DNA from: Bradyrhizobium manausense
GTDB taxonomy: Bacteria; Pseudomonadota; Alphaproteobacteria; Rhizobiales; Xanthobacteraceae
DNA: 64,000 nt
Direction of reading: 5' to 3'
Assembly (NCBI RefSeq): GCF_018131105.1
Contig: NZ_JAFCJI010000007.1
Location: 33,711 to 97,710, forward strand
The translations under genes and the position numbers were made by a program. Positions within the stretch are counted from its first letter, which is position 1. The number at the start of each line of letters is the position of its first letter. A model generated the notes under the pieces. The model made no database searches. It saw only the letters and a program-made list of their open reading frames with translations, and was not told the origin of the DNA. This document shows, piece by piece, positions 54,327-64,000 of this stretch.

Positions 54327-57300
54327 TTAGGGAACGATGAAGTCGCTGGCGTGCAGGTTGGCGAGCGCCACGGCCTTCAGCAGGATCGTATCCTTGCCCG
54401 GGTTTGCCGAGGGGTCGAGATCGATCAGCGTATCGGTGCCGTTCACCGTGCTGCCGTGGCTCGACAGCCAGGCAGCGAAGCTTGGCGCGCTGCTCGGATC
54501 GAATGCGGCATAGTCGAGCTGGATGTGATCCTGTCCGGTGGCGAAGTCGGTGATCACGTCATTTCCTATTCCACCCCCGGTCGCCTCCTTGAACACGAAA
54601 GTATCGTTGCCATTCAAGCCGGAGAGAACGTTGTTGGCGGTATTACCCGTAATGGTATCGTTGAAGCTCGAGCCCACGACATTGTTGACGCCGGTGAATG
54701 TGTCGTGGCCGACCGAGCCATCGCCGGCTGCGGTGCCGGCAGAAATGTCCACCACGACGCCCGCGGTCGCGTTGTTGAACTGGATCTGGGTCGCTCCATT
54801 GCCGGTGATGGTGTCGTCACCGCCCTGGCCCTGGAACGAGTTGAAGCCAATCAATCCGGACGCATTGTAGCTGTCGGCGAAGTTGCTGCCGAGCGCACTG
54901 TTGACTCCGGTGAAATGGTCAGTGCCCACCGAGGCATCGCCCGCGGCCGTGCCGACCCCACCTGCACCGATCGTGATCGTCACGCCGGAGGTAGTCGCAT
55001 TGCCATACTGGACCTGGGTCGCGCCATTGCCGGTGATGGTGTCATCCCCGGCGTTGCCCTGAAACGCGTTGAAGCCGCCGTCGAAGGCATGCGCGTCATA
55101 GACGTCGGCGGAGCCGCTGCCGATGGCGGCGTTGACACCACCGGTGAAGACGTCGTGCCCGACGGTGGCCACATCGCCAGCCGCCGTGCCGGCGCCGCCA
55201 ACGCCAATCGTGATTGTCACGCCATCGGTCGAGTTGCCGTAGATCACCTTGGTGTTGCCGTTGCCGGTGATCATGTCGTCGCCGCCAAGGCCCTCGAACT
55301 GGTTGAAGGTGCCGAGACTGCCGATGTTGAGAGCACCTGGCAGGCCAAAGCCGGTCGCATCATAGGTGTCGGCAAACATCGTGCCCTGGATGCCCTCGAT
55401 CGAGTGCATCGTGTCGCTGCCGATCGAGGCATCGCCGGTCGCGGTGCCCGCCGCCATGTGCACCGTCACGCCGCCGGTGGTGAAGAAGATGCTGTTGTAG
55501 GACGAGATGTCAAAGCCGCCGCGGCCGTCGATATCGTCGTTACCGGCAAGAGCCGTGAAGGTGTCGTTGGTCGCACCACCGAGCAGGGTGTCGTCGAACA
55601 TCGACGCCTGCACTGCATTTACTCCGCTGAAGTGGTCTGTGCCGACCGACGCGTCCCCGGAGGCGATACCGGTCACAAAATCAACACTGACGCCCGCGGT
55701 GGCGTTGTTGAAGCCAAGCCGCGTGTTGCCATTGCCGGTGATCGTGTCGTCGCCGCCGTTGCCGGTGAACTCGTTGAACGTGCCGAGCGAGCCCCCGTTC
55801 GTGCTGCTGCCGCTGAAACCCGTCGCGTCGTAGGTATCGGCCAAGTTGGTACCGCGGATTGCCTCGACCGAACGGAGCGTATCGGTTCCGACCGTCGCAT
55901 CACCGGTCACGATGCCCGCCGCAAGGTTGACGTTGATGCCCGACGTCGTGGTCGAATCGACGTTGTAGTCGGCGCGGTCAAAGCCGCCGCGACCGTCGAT
56001 CAGATCGTTGCCGGCAAAGCCGGCGAACACTTCCGCCGTAAAGTTCGGATTATTGCTGCCGCTGATGGTGTCGTCGAACGCCGATCCGTAAACGCCATTG
56101 AAGCCCGTGCCGACGAGCGTGTCGTGACCGACGGACCCGTCCCCTTGGGCGGTACCCGCCAGGAGATCGACCGTCACCGCCGCGGTTGCACTGACATAGG
56201 ACACCCGTGTCAGCTCGGCGCCCTGGCTGTTGAGATTGCTGATGATGGTGTCATCGCCACCCCTGCCCTCGAATTCGTTGAAGCCGATCGGAGTGCCGGG
56301 TACCGCGCTGTCGCCGGCAAATCCCGCCGAGTTATACGTATCGGCAAAATTGCTGCCGACCGCGCCCTCTATGTTGACCAGCGTGTCGGTGCCGACCCCG
56401 GTGCCGCTCGCCGTGCCCGCGGCCAGATTGATCGTCACAGGCCCGGTCGCATCCGTATAGATCGCGCGGTCGAAACCCGGACCGCCATCCAGCCAGTCGT
56501 TGCCGGCGAAGCCCTGAAGGCGGTCGTTGCCATCAAGCCCGAACAGGCCGTCGACCTGGCTGGTGCCGGGCAGCGTCTCGTTGCCGGAGGTCCCGGTGAC
56601 GCTGTTGTTGAAGATGAAATCCCCGGCTCCCAGGCTCGTCGCCACGACGTTCTTCAACATCACGCCGCCGACAGCACCGAAGTCGATGAGGGTGTCGTTG
56701 CCCTGCTGCGTGGCGCGCGACTGGATGTCACTCAGGAAGAAGATCCCCGGCATCTGCCTGAGATCGATCCTGTCGAACCCCTCGACAAAATCGGTGATCG
56801 TGTCCTGTGCCGAACTCGAGCCGTTCGGCGTGACGACGAACAGATCAGCGCCGGTGCCGCCGATCAACGTGTCAGGGCCACCAGTCGCGAAAATCACGTC
56901 CTCGCCAGAAGTGCCCTGCAGGGTGACACCGCTGCCGCCGTTGTTCGAACCTGGGGTGAAGATAAAATGCACCGCATCCGACCCACCGTCACTGTCGGTG
57001 ATCGTCATCGTGATCACTTCCTTCTGCGCCGGTGTCGCAGTCGGATTGTAGATCACGCCATTGTTGAGCGTGGTGGTGAGGTCAGACACGGTTCCCGAGC
57101 CGCTGCTCGGCGAGATCGTACCCACCCCCGAAGAGGTTGTGGTGGTCATCGTCATGTTCAGCGATCCGATCGGATCGGTATCGCTCACATGAAGGCCGAA
57201 GATCGTGGTCGTACCGTCCGCGTTGTTTTGAAGCGTGAACTTCGAGGCGTCGATTACTGGCCCGTGGGCGGTCCCGTCCCAGCTGACAAGCGTGCCGCCA

Positions 57301-60300
57301 TTGGTATCCGAGTTGATCGAGAAGCCGTTGGCCGCGTAATTGCCAAGCAACTGGATCGCACCGCCGGCGAAATTGACATGCAGGAAGCCGCCGTCATTCG
57401 TGACACTGACACTGCCAGGCGCAACGTTGACCAGATCGATCGCGTCGGCAAAGTCGAAGCCTGTAACGGTACCGGTGAAGTGAATGGGATCCGACAGCAC
57501 CAGTTCGCCACCGCTTACGGGATTGATGTCGGCAAACTGGACATTGACGTCGGACGCGCCGGTGAGAACCAGTGTTCCATTGTAGAGCCGGGCAGTGCCG
57601 CCGCCGCTCATGGGCGCACCGATCGTCAGGGTGCCCAAATCGACGGCGATCAACCCGGTATTGGTGAAACTGCCCAGGCCGCTGATCGCCGACGTGCCGC
57701 TGGTCTCGATGGTTCCCGCGTTGGTGAAGCTGCTCGCGCCGGTGAAGCTGCTGGTGCCGCCAAATAGCCAGCGACCGCTGGCCTCATTGGTGAAAGTCGC
57801 ATTGTAGCCGATCACCAGGCCGTCGATGAAACCTGAGTTGTCGATTGTTGCCGCACCGCTACCGGTCGTGGTGGCGTTGACCGCCGCCAGCCCGCCACCG
57901 AACACCGAGCCATTGTTGGTGACGCTCACGTCCCCACCATTGTAACCGAGCGCGGCGACGCCATAACGCCCGCCCGTCACATTCGAGTCGGATTCGACCA
58001 GAATCTTGATGTCACCGCCGGCGCCGCTGCCATCGGGACCGCCGTAATTGATGCCGCGAATGCCATCCGTACCGAGCGGCGCCTGGATGGTGGCATGGCT
58101 GTCGATGAGAACGCTGCCGTGGACCCCATTGTTGGGGGTGTCCAGATTGTTCGGGTTGTATCCGGCCAGGATGCCGGCCGGCACGTCGCCGGACCCCGTG
58201 AGGGTCGTGCCGGAATTGATGGTTCCGGAGGCATACACATCGATCTCGGACGTCGCGGGGACGACCACGGTGGGATTGAGCGGGTCTGCCGTGGTTGCCT
58301 TGTTGAGCGCAGCAATGCCGGAATTACCTGATGTGATCGAGGTGGTGGCCGAGGTCGTCACATGAATGCTGCCCGGGCCGAACGTCTGCGCAAGAATGCC
58401 GACGCCCGCTCCATTCGGAGGGCTGACACCGCCTGTCGCAGTTATGGTCCCGGCGAAATTGTTCACATAGACGTCGCCGATTCCATAATTGTAAGCCCTG
58501 ATGCCATCACCCGCATTGGCGGTGATGTTGCCGAAATTGTTGACGTCGACCTCGCCATAGACATTGTAGTTTGCGGGGTTCGCTGGATTGTTCAGGCTCG
58601 GGTCCGTCGTTTGGCCGATATAGCCTGCGATGATACCGGCCGGCTGGCCGTTAAACCCGGTGAGGCCGACGCCGGAGCGGATGGTCGCCGCGTTCGTCAC
58701 GACGATGGAGCTGTTGAACGACTGGGCAACGCTGGTGGCCTCGTTGACGGCGTTGATGCCGGCACCGCCCTGTTGCGAGTCGACCGTGTCCCCCGCCGAT
58801 GTCACGATCGAGATGCTGCCCGCGTTGACGCTGAAGGCGAGAATGCCTATGGCCTTGTTGAATGCCGCCGAGCCGGCGGTGACGGTCGTATTGGCCGAGA
58901 CGTTAATCGAGATGTCACGCGTCAGCGCGCTCGCCGTGACCGGGTCGGTAAACCCGCCGTCGGCGTGAGCGTAGATGCCGTTCGAGCCTGCTACGATGTT
59001 GGCGCCCGTGGCGTCGTTGATCGTGATGTTGCCGTAGCCGAAATTGTATCCCTGGACACCGATACCCGCAGCGTTGATCACCGCCGCGTTGTTGATGAAG
59101 ACGTTGCCGCTGACATACTGGTTCGAATGCCCTCCTCCACCAAAGAAGCCGGCGGCGATACCGGATGGTGTGCCGCCACTGTTTGTGGAGAGTCCGCCTG
59201 CCGTAATCGTGCCGGCCGTCGTCACGGCGATCACCGCTGGCTTGCCGCCGGTGACATTGGCCGCGAAGAGATTGACCAGATCCGGCGTGCTCGCCGTCGG
59301 ATTTGCGTCATTGACGGCGTTGATGCCGGTGCTGCCGGAATTGATGGATGCCCCATTCAACGTCAGGACATAAATACTGCCTGGCCCCCGATTGGTGGCA
59401 CTGATGCCATAGGGAGCATTGCCACCCGAAGACGACGATGCAGCGATCAGCGCATTGATCGACACACCGGAGCCGACGCTGACCGTGACGTCGCCGACGC
59501 CGTAGTCGTACGCAAGGATGCCGGGCCCGGCCGCAGCAAGCAGCGTCGGATTGGGATTGCCGAAGGGATTTCCGTCGCTCGCGACATTGACGATCACATC
59601 GCCGTACACCGCAGAACTGAACGTGCCGTTGCCGCCAGGATTGTAGCCGGCCTGGATCGCAGATTGTGCGCTGCCGCCATTATTGACGTTCGTTCCGGAT
59701 GAAATGAATCCTTGGCTATAGACCGAGACGGTGCTGCCGCTGCCTGAAGCAATCGCGGTGGCCTGGTTGCCGGCGTTGATACCCGTGCTGCCCGAGGTAA
59801 TAGTGGTGCCCCAGCCGGAATTCACCAGCGAGCTTCCCGTACCATAGGTGAAGGCAAAGATGCCGTACTGGGTGAGGCCGCTGCCGATCCCCGTCGCTCC
59901 CCCGTTCACCGCCGTGATCGTGTTCAGGCCGCCCGCAAATGTGACTGACGTGTTTCCCGAACCGTAATTGTCGGCAAAAATGCCCGCACCGGCCTGCGCT
60001 GTGATGCTGGCGCGATCCTCGATCGTGACGTCGCCTGCGATCGCCGCGTTCGGCACCGTGGTGTTGTTGTTGAGAATGCGGGCGCGAAGACCGGCTGCGC
60101 CGCTGCCTGCAAGATTGGCGGTGTTCGTGCCGCTCAGAATGTTGGACGAGTTGTAGATGATGACGTTGCCCGTCCCGGGCGTGAACTCCTGCAGGGCGGC
60201 GGCGCGGATGCCGTTAAAGCCGCCGGTGATCGTGCCACCCGACGAGGTGATGGTGACGTTGCCCGTGCCGCTGGATATGCCCAATATTCCGTACGAACTC

Positions 60301-63300
60301 GTTCCGGTCACCGTGGCGGCCATGTTGACAATATTGATACTGCCGTTGACCGTATTGCCGGTGATGCCGTTGGCGGTACCGCTGACATTCGCGTAATTGA
60401 CGATGTCGGCGGAGCCGTTGAGGGTGTTTGCATTCTGCGTGGTATCCACGACCAGACCGGCAATGGGGCCGGTGCCAGCGGTCGGGCCGGCAATATTTGC
60501 AGCATTGATGATCGCACCGCTGGCGCCCTGCGTCGCGACCCGGAGACCGGGGAATGCACCGTTGATCACAAGGTCGGAACTGGCGTTGGCAACGATCGTG
60601 TATGTATTCGCAGTGTCGGCCGTCGACAGGTTGAATCCCGGTCCAGTGCTGCTGTTGATGTGGTAATTTTCGAGGATGTAGAAGCTTGCGGGCGTAACCA
60701 CCGGCTGCGATGTGAAGACGCCCGAGACGGTCTGCGCGCTGACCGGCACCAGCACGATACGGGTCGACGAGAGAACGTCGAACGTGTTGCCGGATAGCCC
60801 CGTGCCGGACACCTGGAACGTTTGGTTCTGCGCACCGCTCACGGTCAGCGTAGAGCCACTCACGTTCGCAGCCGTGATGCCACTGCCCTGCAGGGTTATG
60901 ACGGTGCCAATGTTGCCGTTGCCGCTGGCACTGAAGGTGAGCGGAAGATTGGCACCCACCGAGGCCGGATTGTCGAATGTCAGGAGGTCCCTGCCGGCCA
61001 AGCTGATCGCCTGTGAGGCCGCCACGGTGGACCCCAGCTCGAGGGCCGCGCGGTCGCCCAAGGCGATCGAGCCTGTCCCGCCGACGTTCGCAAAGATCTG
61101 CGCCGCGGCATTGGGACCGACAGCTATGGTACCCGTATTCGTCAGAGCGATCGCGCCGGCTCCGGACAGGGCGGCAAGACCGGACATGCTGATAAGACCG
61201 GAATTGCTGATCGTGCTTGTGCCGCTGCCAAAGGAATTCCAGCCGTTGATATTCCAGGTTGCCCCAAGCGCGTTGCTGATGCTGCCGCTGGCAGTCCCGC
61301 TGAAGCTGATGTTGCCGGTGATCGTGCCATTGTTGGTGACCGACCCATTGCCGGCGAAGAACGAAACGGCGACGTTGCTGGTCGTGCGACCAAACAAAGT
61401 CGAGACGATAGATTTGCCGGCGCTGTTCGAGACCGTTGCGGTCTGAGTGCTGTTACCGTTGCCGATCGTCACGACCGGCATGTACGGTACGCCGGGCGCA
61501 TTGACCGTTCCGGAATTGGAAATCGAGATCAACCCGTTGACCGACGCGCTCGATCCGTTGCTGGCGGAGATGCCGATGCCCGCCGCGGTGATTGCGCCTT
61601 GGTTGTTGATCGTGATGCTGCCGCCAGCCGCCGAGAATGCTCCAACACCGGGCCCCTTCTCTGCAATGATCGACGACGTCGGCCGGAGCGTTGCGCTGAT
61701 ACTGCCGTTGCCATTGTTGTAGAGATTGATTCCGGAGCCCGAAGCCGCAACGACAGTGGCCGAATTGTCCACAACGACGTTGCCGTGAATGTTGGCCGGC
61801 GAGACGATGGCGTAGCCGGCCGAGATGCCGGCAGGCGTGCCGCCGCCCGAGAAGAAATTGAAGCCAGAGCTGATTGTGCCTGTCGACGTGGTGACCGATA
61901 TCTGCTTTCCGGCTGCGACGTTGCCGGCCGACGAATTGGCGTTGATGCCGAAGCCGCCAGAAATGAACTGGTCATTGGCACCGGTCGCGATCGTGATGTT
62001 GCCGCCGCTCGTGTTGTTGGCGTTGATTGCGGCGAGGCCCATGAGCGAACTCGCGGTCACCGCAGCAATCGTCGGCGTCGAATTGGTTTCGATAGTCACC
62101 GAGACATCGGAGGGCGACGCGGTGCCGTTGACGGACGAGCCGATGTTGATGCCGAATTGCCCGCCGCTTATGGACTTGTCGGCCCTGTTGATGACTGTGA
62201 CATTGCCGTAGCCGACGTTGAAGGCGATGATGCCATATCCGGCTCTTGCCGCCGTGATATTGGCAGCGTTGTCGACAAGCACCGAGCCGTTGATGTTCGA
62301 ATTTGCGGTGCCGTTGCTGCCGTAATATCCGGCTGAAATGCCGGCTGGCGAGGCGCCTCCAGCTGAAAGGTGCACACCCGAATTGATCGCGCCGTTGGCC
62401 GTCACGGTGACGGTCGAGCCCAGGCTCTGCAAAATGGAGGTGGCCTGGTTGATCGCAAGGATACCGTGCGACCCCGAGGTGATGCTGGAGCCGGCGGTCG
62501 CCGTGACCGAGACGTTGCCGGTACTGTTGCTTGAAGCAACCACGCCATAGACGTCTTTGGCTGTGACCACTCCGGAGTTGCTGACCGAGACGTTTCCTGG
62601 GCCGAAATTGTAGGCGCGGATACCGTCACCGCCAGCGGCATTGATGGTCGCGGAATTGCTGACGACCACGTTGCCGAACACGCTGGAATTGACCGTATTG
62701 GTCGTACCGCCCTTATAGCCGGCGAGGATACCGGCTGCTCGGCCACCCTGCCCGGTCAGGGTCGTGCCTGAGTTGATCGTGCCGCTCGCATTGACTGAAA
62801 TCGAGCTTGCGATCACTCCGCCGACCTTGGGCAAGGAGGACGCTTCGTTGTACACGTTGATGCCGACGCCGCCCGACGTAATGACCGTGCCGGCGGCCGT
62901 CGTGATCTGGATATTGCCCGTGCCCCTGGATTGCGCCTCGATACCGTCGAGCGCCGATCCCACGATTTGCGCGGTGGTCTCGAGCGGATTGGGTGCGGTG
63001 GTTACGCTGATATTGCCGTTGCCATTGGTCTGGACGCGGATTCCGTCATGTCCACCGATGATATTTCCGGTCTGGCTGACCGTGATGTCGGCATTGTTCG
63101 ATGAGTTCAGGTTCTGCGCAACGATGCCGTTGAAGGCTGCACCTGTGGCGATCACGGTGCCCGATCCGTTGATCGTGATTGCGCCTGTGCCTGTCGAGGT
63201 TTGCTGCGCGAGAATGCCTCGTCCTGCGAGGCCGGTCACCGGCCCGGAGGTCGTGACCCTGATCGACCCGGCTGCATTCTGGATCACGGAGATGGCCGAG

Positions 63301-64000
63301 GCAGCGCCCGTGATTGTTCCCGTGGGATTGACCACCAGGTTTTCCGGGCTAGTTGCTCCCGTCGCGTAAAGATCAATTGCATCGCCGACAGACGTTATGA
63401 CGTTGCCAGTGCCGTTGATCGTGGCGGTTCCGCCGCTTGCAACCGAAATGGCGTTGATGGTGCCGGTCACACCGGCCGCTCCGACCTGCAGATTGCCACC
63501 GGTCCCGGTGAACTCGGCGACCCCGCCGACCGCGCTCATGGACACGGTGGCGCCGTTGTTGGCCACCACCACCGGCTGGGTCGCTGTTGCGCCGGCGTTG
63601 CCGGCCGAATCCACGACCTGAATGAAGTAGGTGAAGCTCGAACTACGCGCGACGTTGTCGGTGAAACTCCACCGGCTCAAGCTGCTCGGCACAACATCCG
63701 TCCACGTCGCATTGTCGGTGCTGATCTGCACCTTGTCGCCGGGCCGGAGCGCACCGTTGGTGCCGGTCACGATGATCGACGTGCTCGCTGGGGACGAGCT
63801 TCCAGCAATGGAGGTAATTGAGACGGATTCGGGCGGCGAAGCGGTATTAACCAGGTAGTTGGCGTTATCAGCGACCGCTGCTGCGGTCAGCACCGCCGCG
63901 TTGCCGGCGGCATCCGTGATCGCGCCGCCGTTCAGGCTCAGCGCGTTGGCGTCGATGCTGATGCCGTTGGCGTCGGTCTGGCCGGCCTGGATCGTGTAGG
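54327..64000 (-). CDS. giant RTX adhesin-like protein (5' part outside window)
   Basis: The minus-strand frame is open from the window end to a TAA at 54327, at least 3,223 codons. The visible start reads YTIQAGQTDANGISIDANAL and belongs to a repeat of bacterial Ig-like domains (DKVQISTDNATWTDVVPSSL, then FTYFIQVVDSAGNAG). About 63500-57300 encodes a long beta-solenoid adhesin region. A cadherin-like segment (near 57200-56950, MTITDSDGGSDAVHF) follows. Then come about nine RTX-like modules and a T1SS-type C-terminus (LSGLNGNDTFVFKEATGGGI, then NDVITDFATGQDHIQLDY, ending HASDFIVP). The last segment resembles the secretion region of serralysin/RTX proteins, so export by a T1SS is well supported. 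Adhesion or matrix building is likely; the ligand is unknown. Confidence 0.88.
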   Translation of the reverse strand, partial: YTIQAGQTDANGISIDANALSLNGGAITDAAGNAAVLTAAAVADNANYLVNTASPPESVSITSIAGSSSPASTSIIVTGTNGALRPGDKVQISTDNATWTDVVPSSLSRWSFTDNVARSSSFTYFIQVVDSAGNAGATATQPVVVANNGATVSMSAVGGVAEFTGTGGNLQVGAAGVTGTINAISVASGGTATINGTGNVITSVGDAIDLYATGATSPENLVVNPTGTITGAASAISVIQNAAGSIRVTTSGPVTGLAGRGILAQQTSTGTGAITINGSGTVIATGAAFNGIVAQNLNSSNNADITVSQTGNIIGGHDGIRVQTNGNGNISVTTAPNPLETTAQIVGSALDGIEAQSRGTGNIQITTAAGTVITSGGVGINVYNEASSLPKVGGVIASSISVNASGTINSGTTLTGQGGRAAGILAGYKGGTTNTVNSSVFGNVVVSNSATINAAGGDGIRAYNFGPGNVSVSNSGVVTAKDVYGVVASSNSTGNVSVTATAGSSITSGSHGILAINQATSILQSLGSTVTVTANGAINSGVHLSAGGASPAGISAGYYGSNGTANSNINGSVLVDNAANITAARAGYGIIAFNVGYGNVTVINRADKSISGGQFGINIGSSVNGTASPSDVSVTIETNSTPTIAAVTASSLMGLAAINANNTSGGNITIATGANDQFISGGFGINANSSAGNVAAGKQISVTTSTGTISSGFNFFSGGGTPAGISAGYAIVSPANIHGNVVVDNSATVVAASGSGINLYNNGNGSISATLRPTSSIIAEKGPGVGAFSAAGGSITINNQGAITAAGIGISASNGSSASVNGLISISNSGTVNAPGVPYMPVVTIGNGNSTQTATVSNSAGKSIVSTLFGRTTSNVAVSFFAGNGSVTNNGTITGNISFSGTASGSISNALGATWNINGWNSFGSGTSTISNSGLISMSGLAALSGAGAIALTNTGTIAVGPNAAAQIFANVGGTGSIALGDRAALELGSTVAASQAISLAGRDLLTFDNPASVGANLPLTFSASGNGNIGTVITLQGSGITAANVSGSTLTVSGAQNQTFQVSGTGLSGNTFDVLSSTRIVLVPVSAQTVSGVFTSQPVVTPASFYILENYHINSSTGPGFNLSTADTANTYTIVANASSDLVINGAFPGLRVATQGASGAIINAANIAGPTAGTGPIAGLVVDTTQNANTLNGSADIVNYANVSGTANGITGNTVNGSINIVNMAATVTGTSSYGILGISSGTGNVTITSSGGTITGGFNGIRAAALQEFTPGTGNVIIYNSSNILSGTNTANLAGSGAAGLRARILNNNTTVPNAAIAGDVTIEDRASITAQAGAGIFADNYGSGNTSVTFAGGLNTITAVNGGATGIGSGLTQYGIFAFTYGTGSSLVNSGWGTTITSGSTGINAGNQATAIASGSGSTVSVYSQGFISSGTNVNNGGSAQSAIQAGYNPGGNGTFSSAVYGDVIVNVASDGNPFGNPNPTLLAAAGPGILAYDYGVGDVTVSVGSGVSINALIAASSSSGGNAPYGISATNRGPGSIYVLTLNGASINSGSTGINAVNDANPTASTPDLVNLFAANVTGGKPAVIAVTTAGTITAGGLSTNSGGTPSGIAAGFFGGGGHSNQYVSGNVFINNAAVINAAGIGVQGYNFGYGNITINDATGANIVAGSNGIYAHADGGFTDPVTASALTRDISINVSANTTVTAGSAAFNKAIGILAFSVNAGSISIVTSAGDTVDSQQGGAGINAVNEATSVAQSFNSSIVVTNAATIRSGVGLTGFNGQPAGIIAGYIGQTTDPSLNNPANPANYNVYGEVDVNNFGNITANAGDGIRAYNYGIGDVYVNNFAGTITATGGVSPPNGAGVGILAQTFGPGSIHVTTSATTSITSGNSGIAALNKATTADPLNPTVVVPATSEIDVYASGTINSGTTLTGSGDVPAGILAGYNPNNLDTPNNGVHGSVLIDSHATIQAPLGTDGIRGINYGGPDGSGAGGDIKILVESDSNVTGGRYGVAALGYNGGDVSVTNNGSVFGGGLAAVNATTTGSGAATIDNSGFIDGLVIGYNATFTNEASGRWLFGGTSSFTGASSFTNAGTIETSGTSAISGLGSFTNTGLIAVDLGTLTIGAPMSGGGTARLYNGTLVLTGASDVNVQFADINPVSGGELVLSDPIHFTGTVTGFDFADAIDLVNVAPGSVSVTNDGGFLHVNFAGGAIQLLGNYAANGFSINSDTNGGTLVSWDGTAHGPVIDASKFTLQNNADGTTTIFGLHVSDTDPIGSLNMTMTTTTSSGVGTISPSSGSGTVSDLTTTLNNGVIYNPTATPAQKEVITMTITDSDGGSDAVHFIFTPGSNNGGSGVTLQGTSGEDVIFATGGPDTLIGGTGADLFVVTPNGSSSAQDTITDFVEGFDRIDLRQMPGIFFLSDIQSRATQQGNDTLIDFGAVGGVMLKNVVATSLGAGDFIFNNSVTGTSGNETLPGTSQVDGLFGLDGNDRLQGFAGNDWLDGGPGFDRAIYTDATGPVTINLAAGTASGTGVGTDTLVNIEGAVGSNFADTYNSAGFAGDSAVPGTPIGFNEFEGRGGDDTIISNLNSQGAELTRVSYVSATAAVTVDLLAGTAQGDGSVGHDTLVGTGFNGVYGSAFDDTISGSNNPNFTAEVFAGFAGNDLIDGRGGFDRADYNVDSTTTSGINVNLAAGIVTGDATVGTDTLRSVEAIRGTNLADTYDATGFSGSSTNGGSLGTFNEFTGNGGDDTITGNGNTRLGFNNATAGVSVDFVTGIASGDASVGTDHFSGVNAVQASMFDDTLLGGATNDTFTALAGNDDIDGRGGFDISSYNSIFFTTGGVTVHMAAGTATGDASIGSDTMHSIEGIQGTMFADTYDATGFGLPGALNIGSLGTFNQFEGLGGDDMITGNGNTKVIYGNSTDGVTITIGVGGAGTAAGDVATVGHDVFTGGVNAAIGSGSADVYDAHAFDGGFNAFQGNAGDDTITGNGATQVQYGNATTSGVTITIGAGGVGTAAGDASVGTDHFTGVNSALGSNFADSYNASGLIGFNSFQGQGGDDTITGNGATQIQFNNATAGVVVDISAGTAAGDGSVGHDTFTGVNNVVGSSFNDTITGNTANNVLSGLNGNDTFVFKEATGGGIGNDVITDFATGQDHIQLDYAAFDPSSAPSFAAWLSSHGSTVNGTDTLIDLDPSANPGKDTILLKAVALANLHASDFIVP
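54570..56620 (-). repeat. RTX-like module array of the second giant protein
   Basis: There are about nine modules of 60-110 residues, each with GxGGDDTITGNG, a strand ending NATAGVxVD, GxAxGDxSVGTDxF and GSxFADTY. They are related to hemolysin-type calcium-binding repeats but longer and more regular than plain nonapeptides. Confidence 0.75.
57300..63500 (-). repeat. beta-solenoid adhesin region of the second giant protein
   Basis: Units of about 110-150 residues recur. Each has GxGNVxVTxxAG, ITSGxxGIxAxNxA, GTINSGTxLTGxG, PAGIxAGY and GDGIRAYNxGxGxVxVxN. The pattern suggests parallel beta-helix rungs as in filamentous haemagglutinin-like adhesins. Confidence 0.7.

Noticed and set aside
54351..57767. 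1,138-codon plus-strand ORF
   Set aside because: Antisense shadow of the RTX-containing giant gene; no recognisable protein character.

Overview
The window looks like a chromosomal accessory region of an alphaproteobacterium of the Bradyrhizobium type. The basis is high GC, third-position GC so strong that long spurious ORFs run antisense to the real genes, a PrtD/PrtE-type type I secretion pair, and a LEPR-XLL giant protein. The species is an inference. There are no RNA genes, CRISPR arrays or insertion sequences that I can support.

Layout. (1) 1-30,817, minus strand: a 28.8 kb gene for a 9,588-residue LEPR-XLL/RTX surface protein, followed 30 bp downstream by a SapC-family gene and then by a GAF-domain gene cut by the window start, which seems to lead into an HlyD-like adaptor. 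(2) 30,818-32,486: regulatory region with an XRE-type regulator gene. (3) 32,487-36,107, minus strand: a compact operon of T1SS ABC permease/ATPase, HlyD-type adaptor and a small lipoprotein. No TolC-like outer-membrane gene is present. (4) 36,108-37,347: intergenic stretch with a strong inverted repeat. (5) 37,348-51,767: a duplicated module. Each copy has a plus-strand S8 (kexin-like) protease with P domain and serralysin-type C-terminal tail, facing a minus-strand DUF11-like repeat protein that begins MATFKYDPATGAY. The second copy also holds a TPR/glycosyltransferase-like gene. Both copies keep recognisably similar 5' leaders with conserved hairpins. (6) 52,102-54,219: five small unknown genes. 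(7) 54,327-64,000, minus strand: the 3' part (at least 3,223 codons) of another giant adhesin-like gene ending in RTX-type repeats.

How it fits together (inference): the ABC/HlyD pair probably exports several large proteins without signal peptides: the LEPR-XLL giant, the RTX adhesin, and the two S8 proteases. They would build or remodel a calcium-dependent cell-surface layer or biofilm matrix. The SapC-family protein fits a surface-layer theme. The glycosyltransferase-like gene could modify one of the secreted proteins. The duplicated protease/repeat-protein pairs with conserved structured leaders are the least ordinary part of the window.
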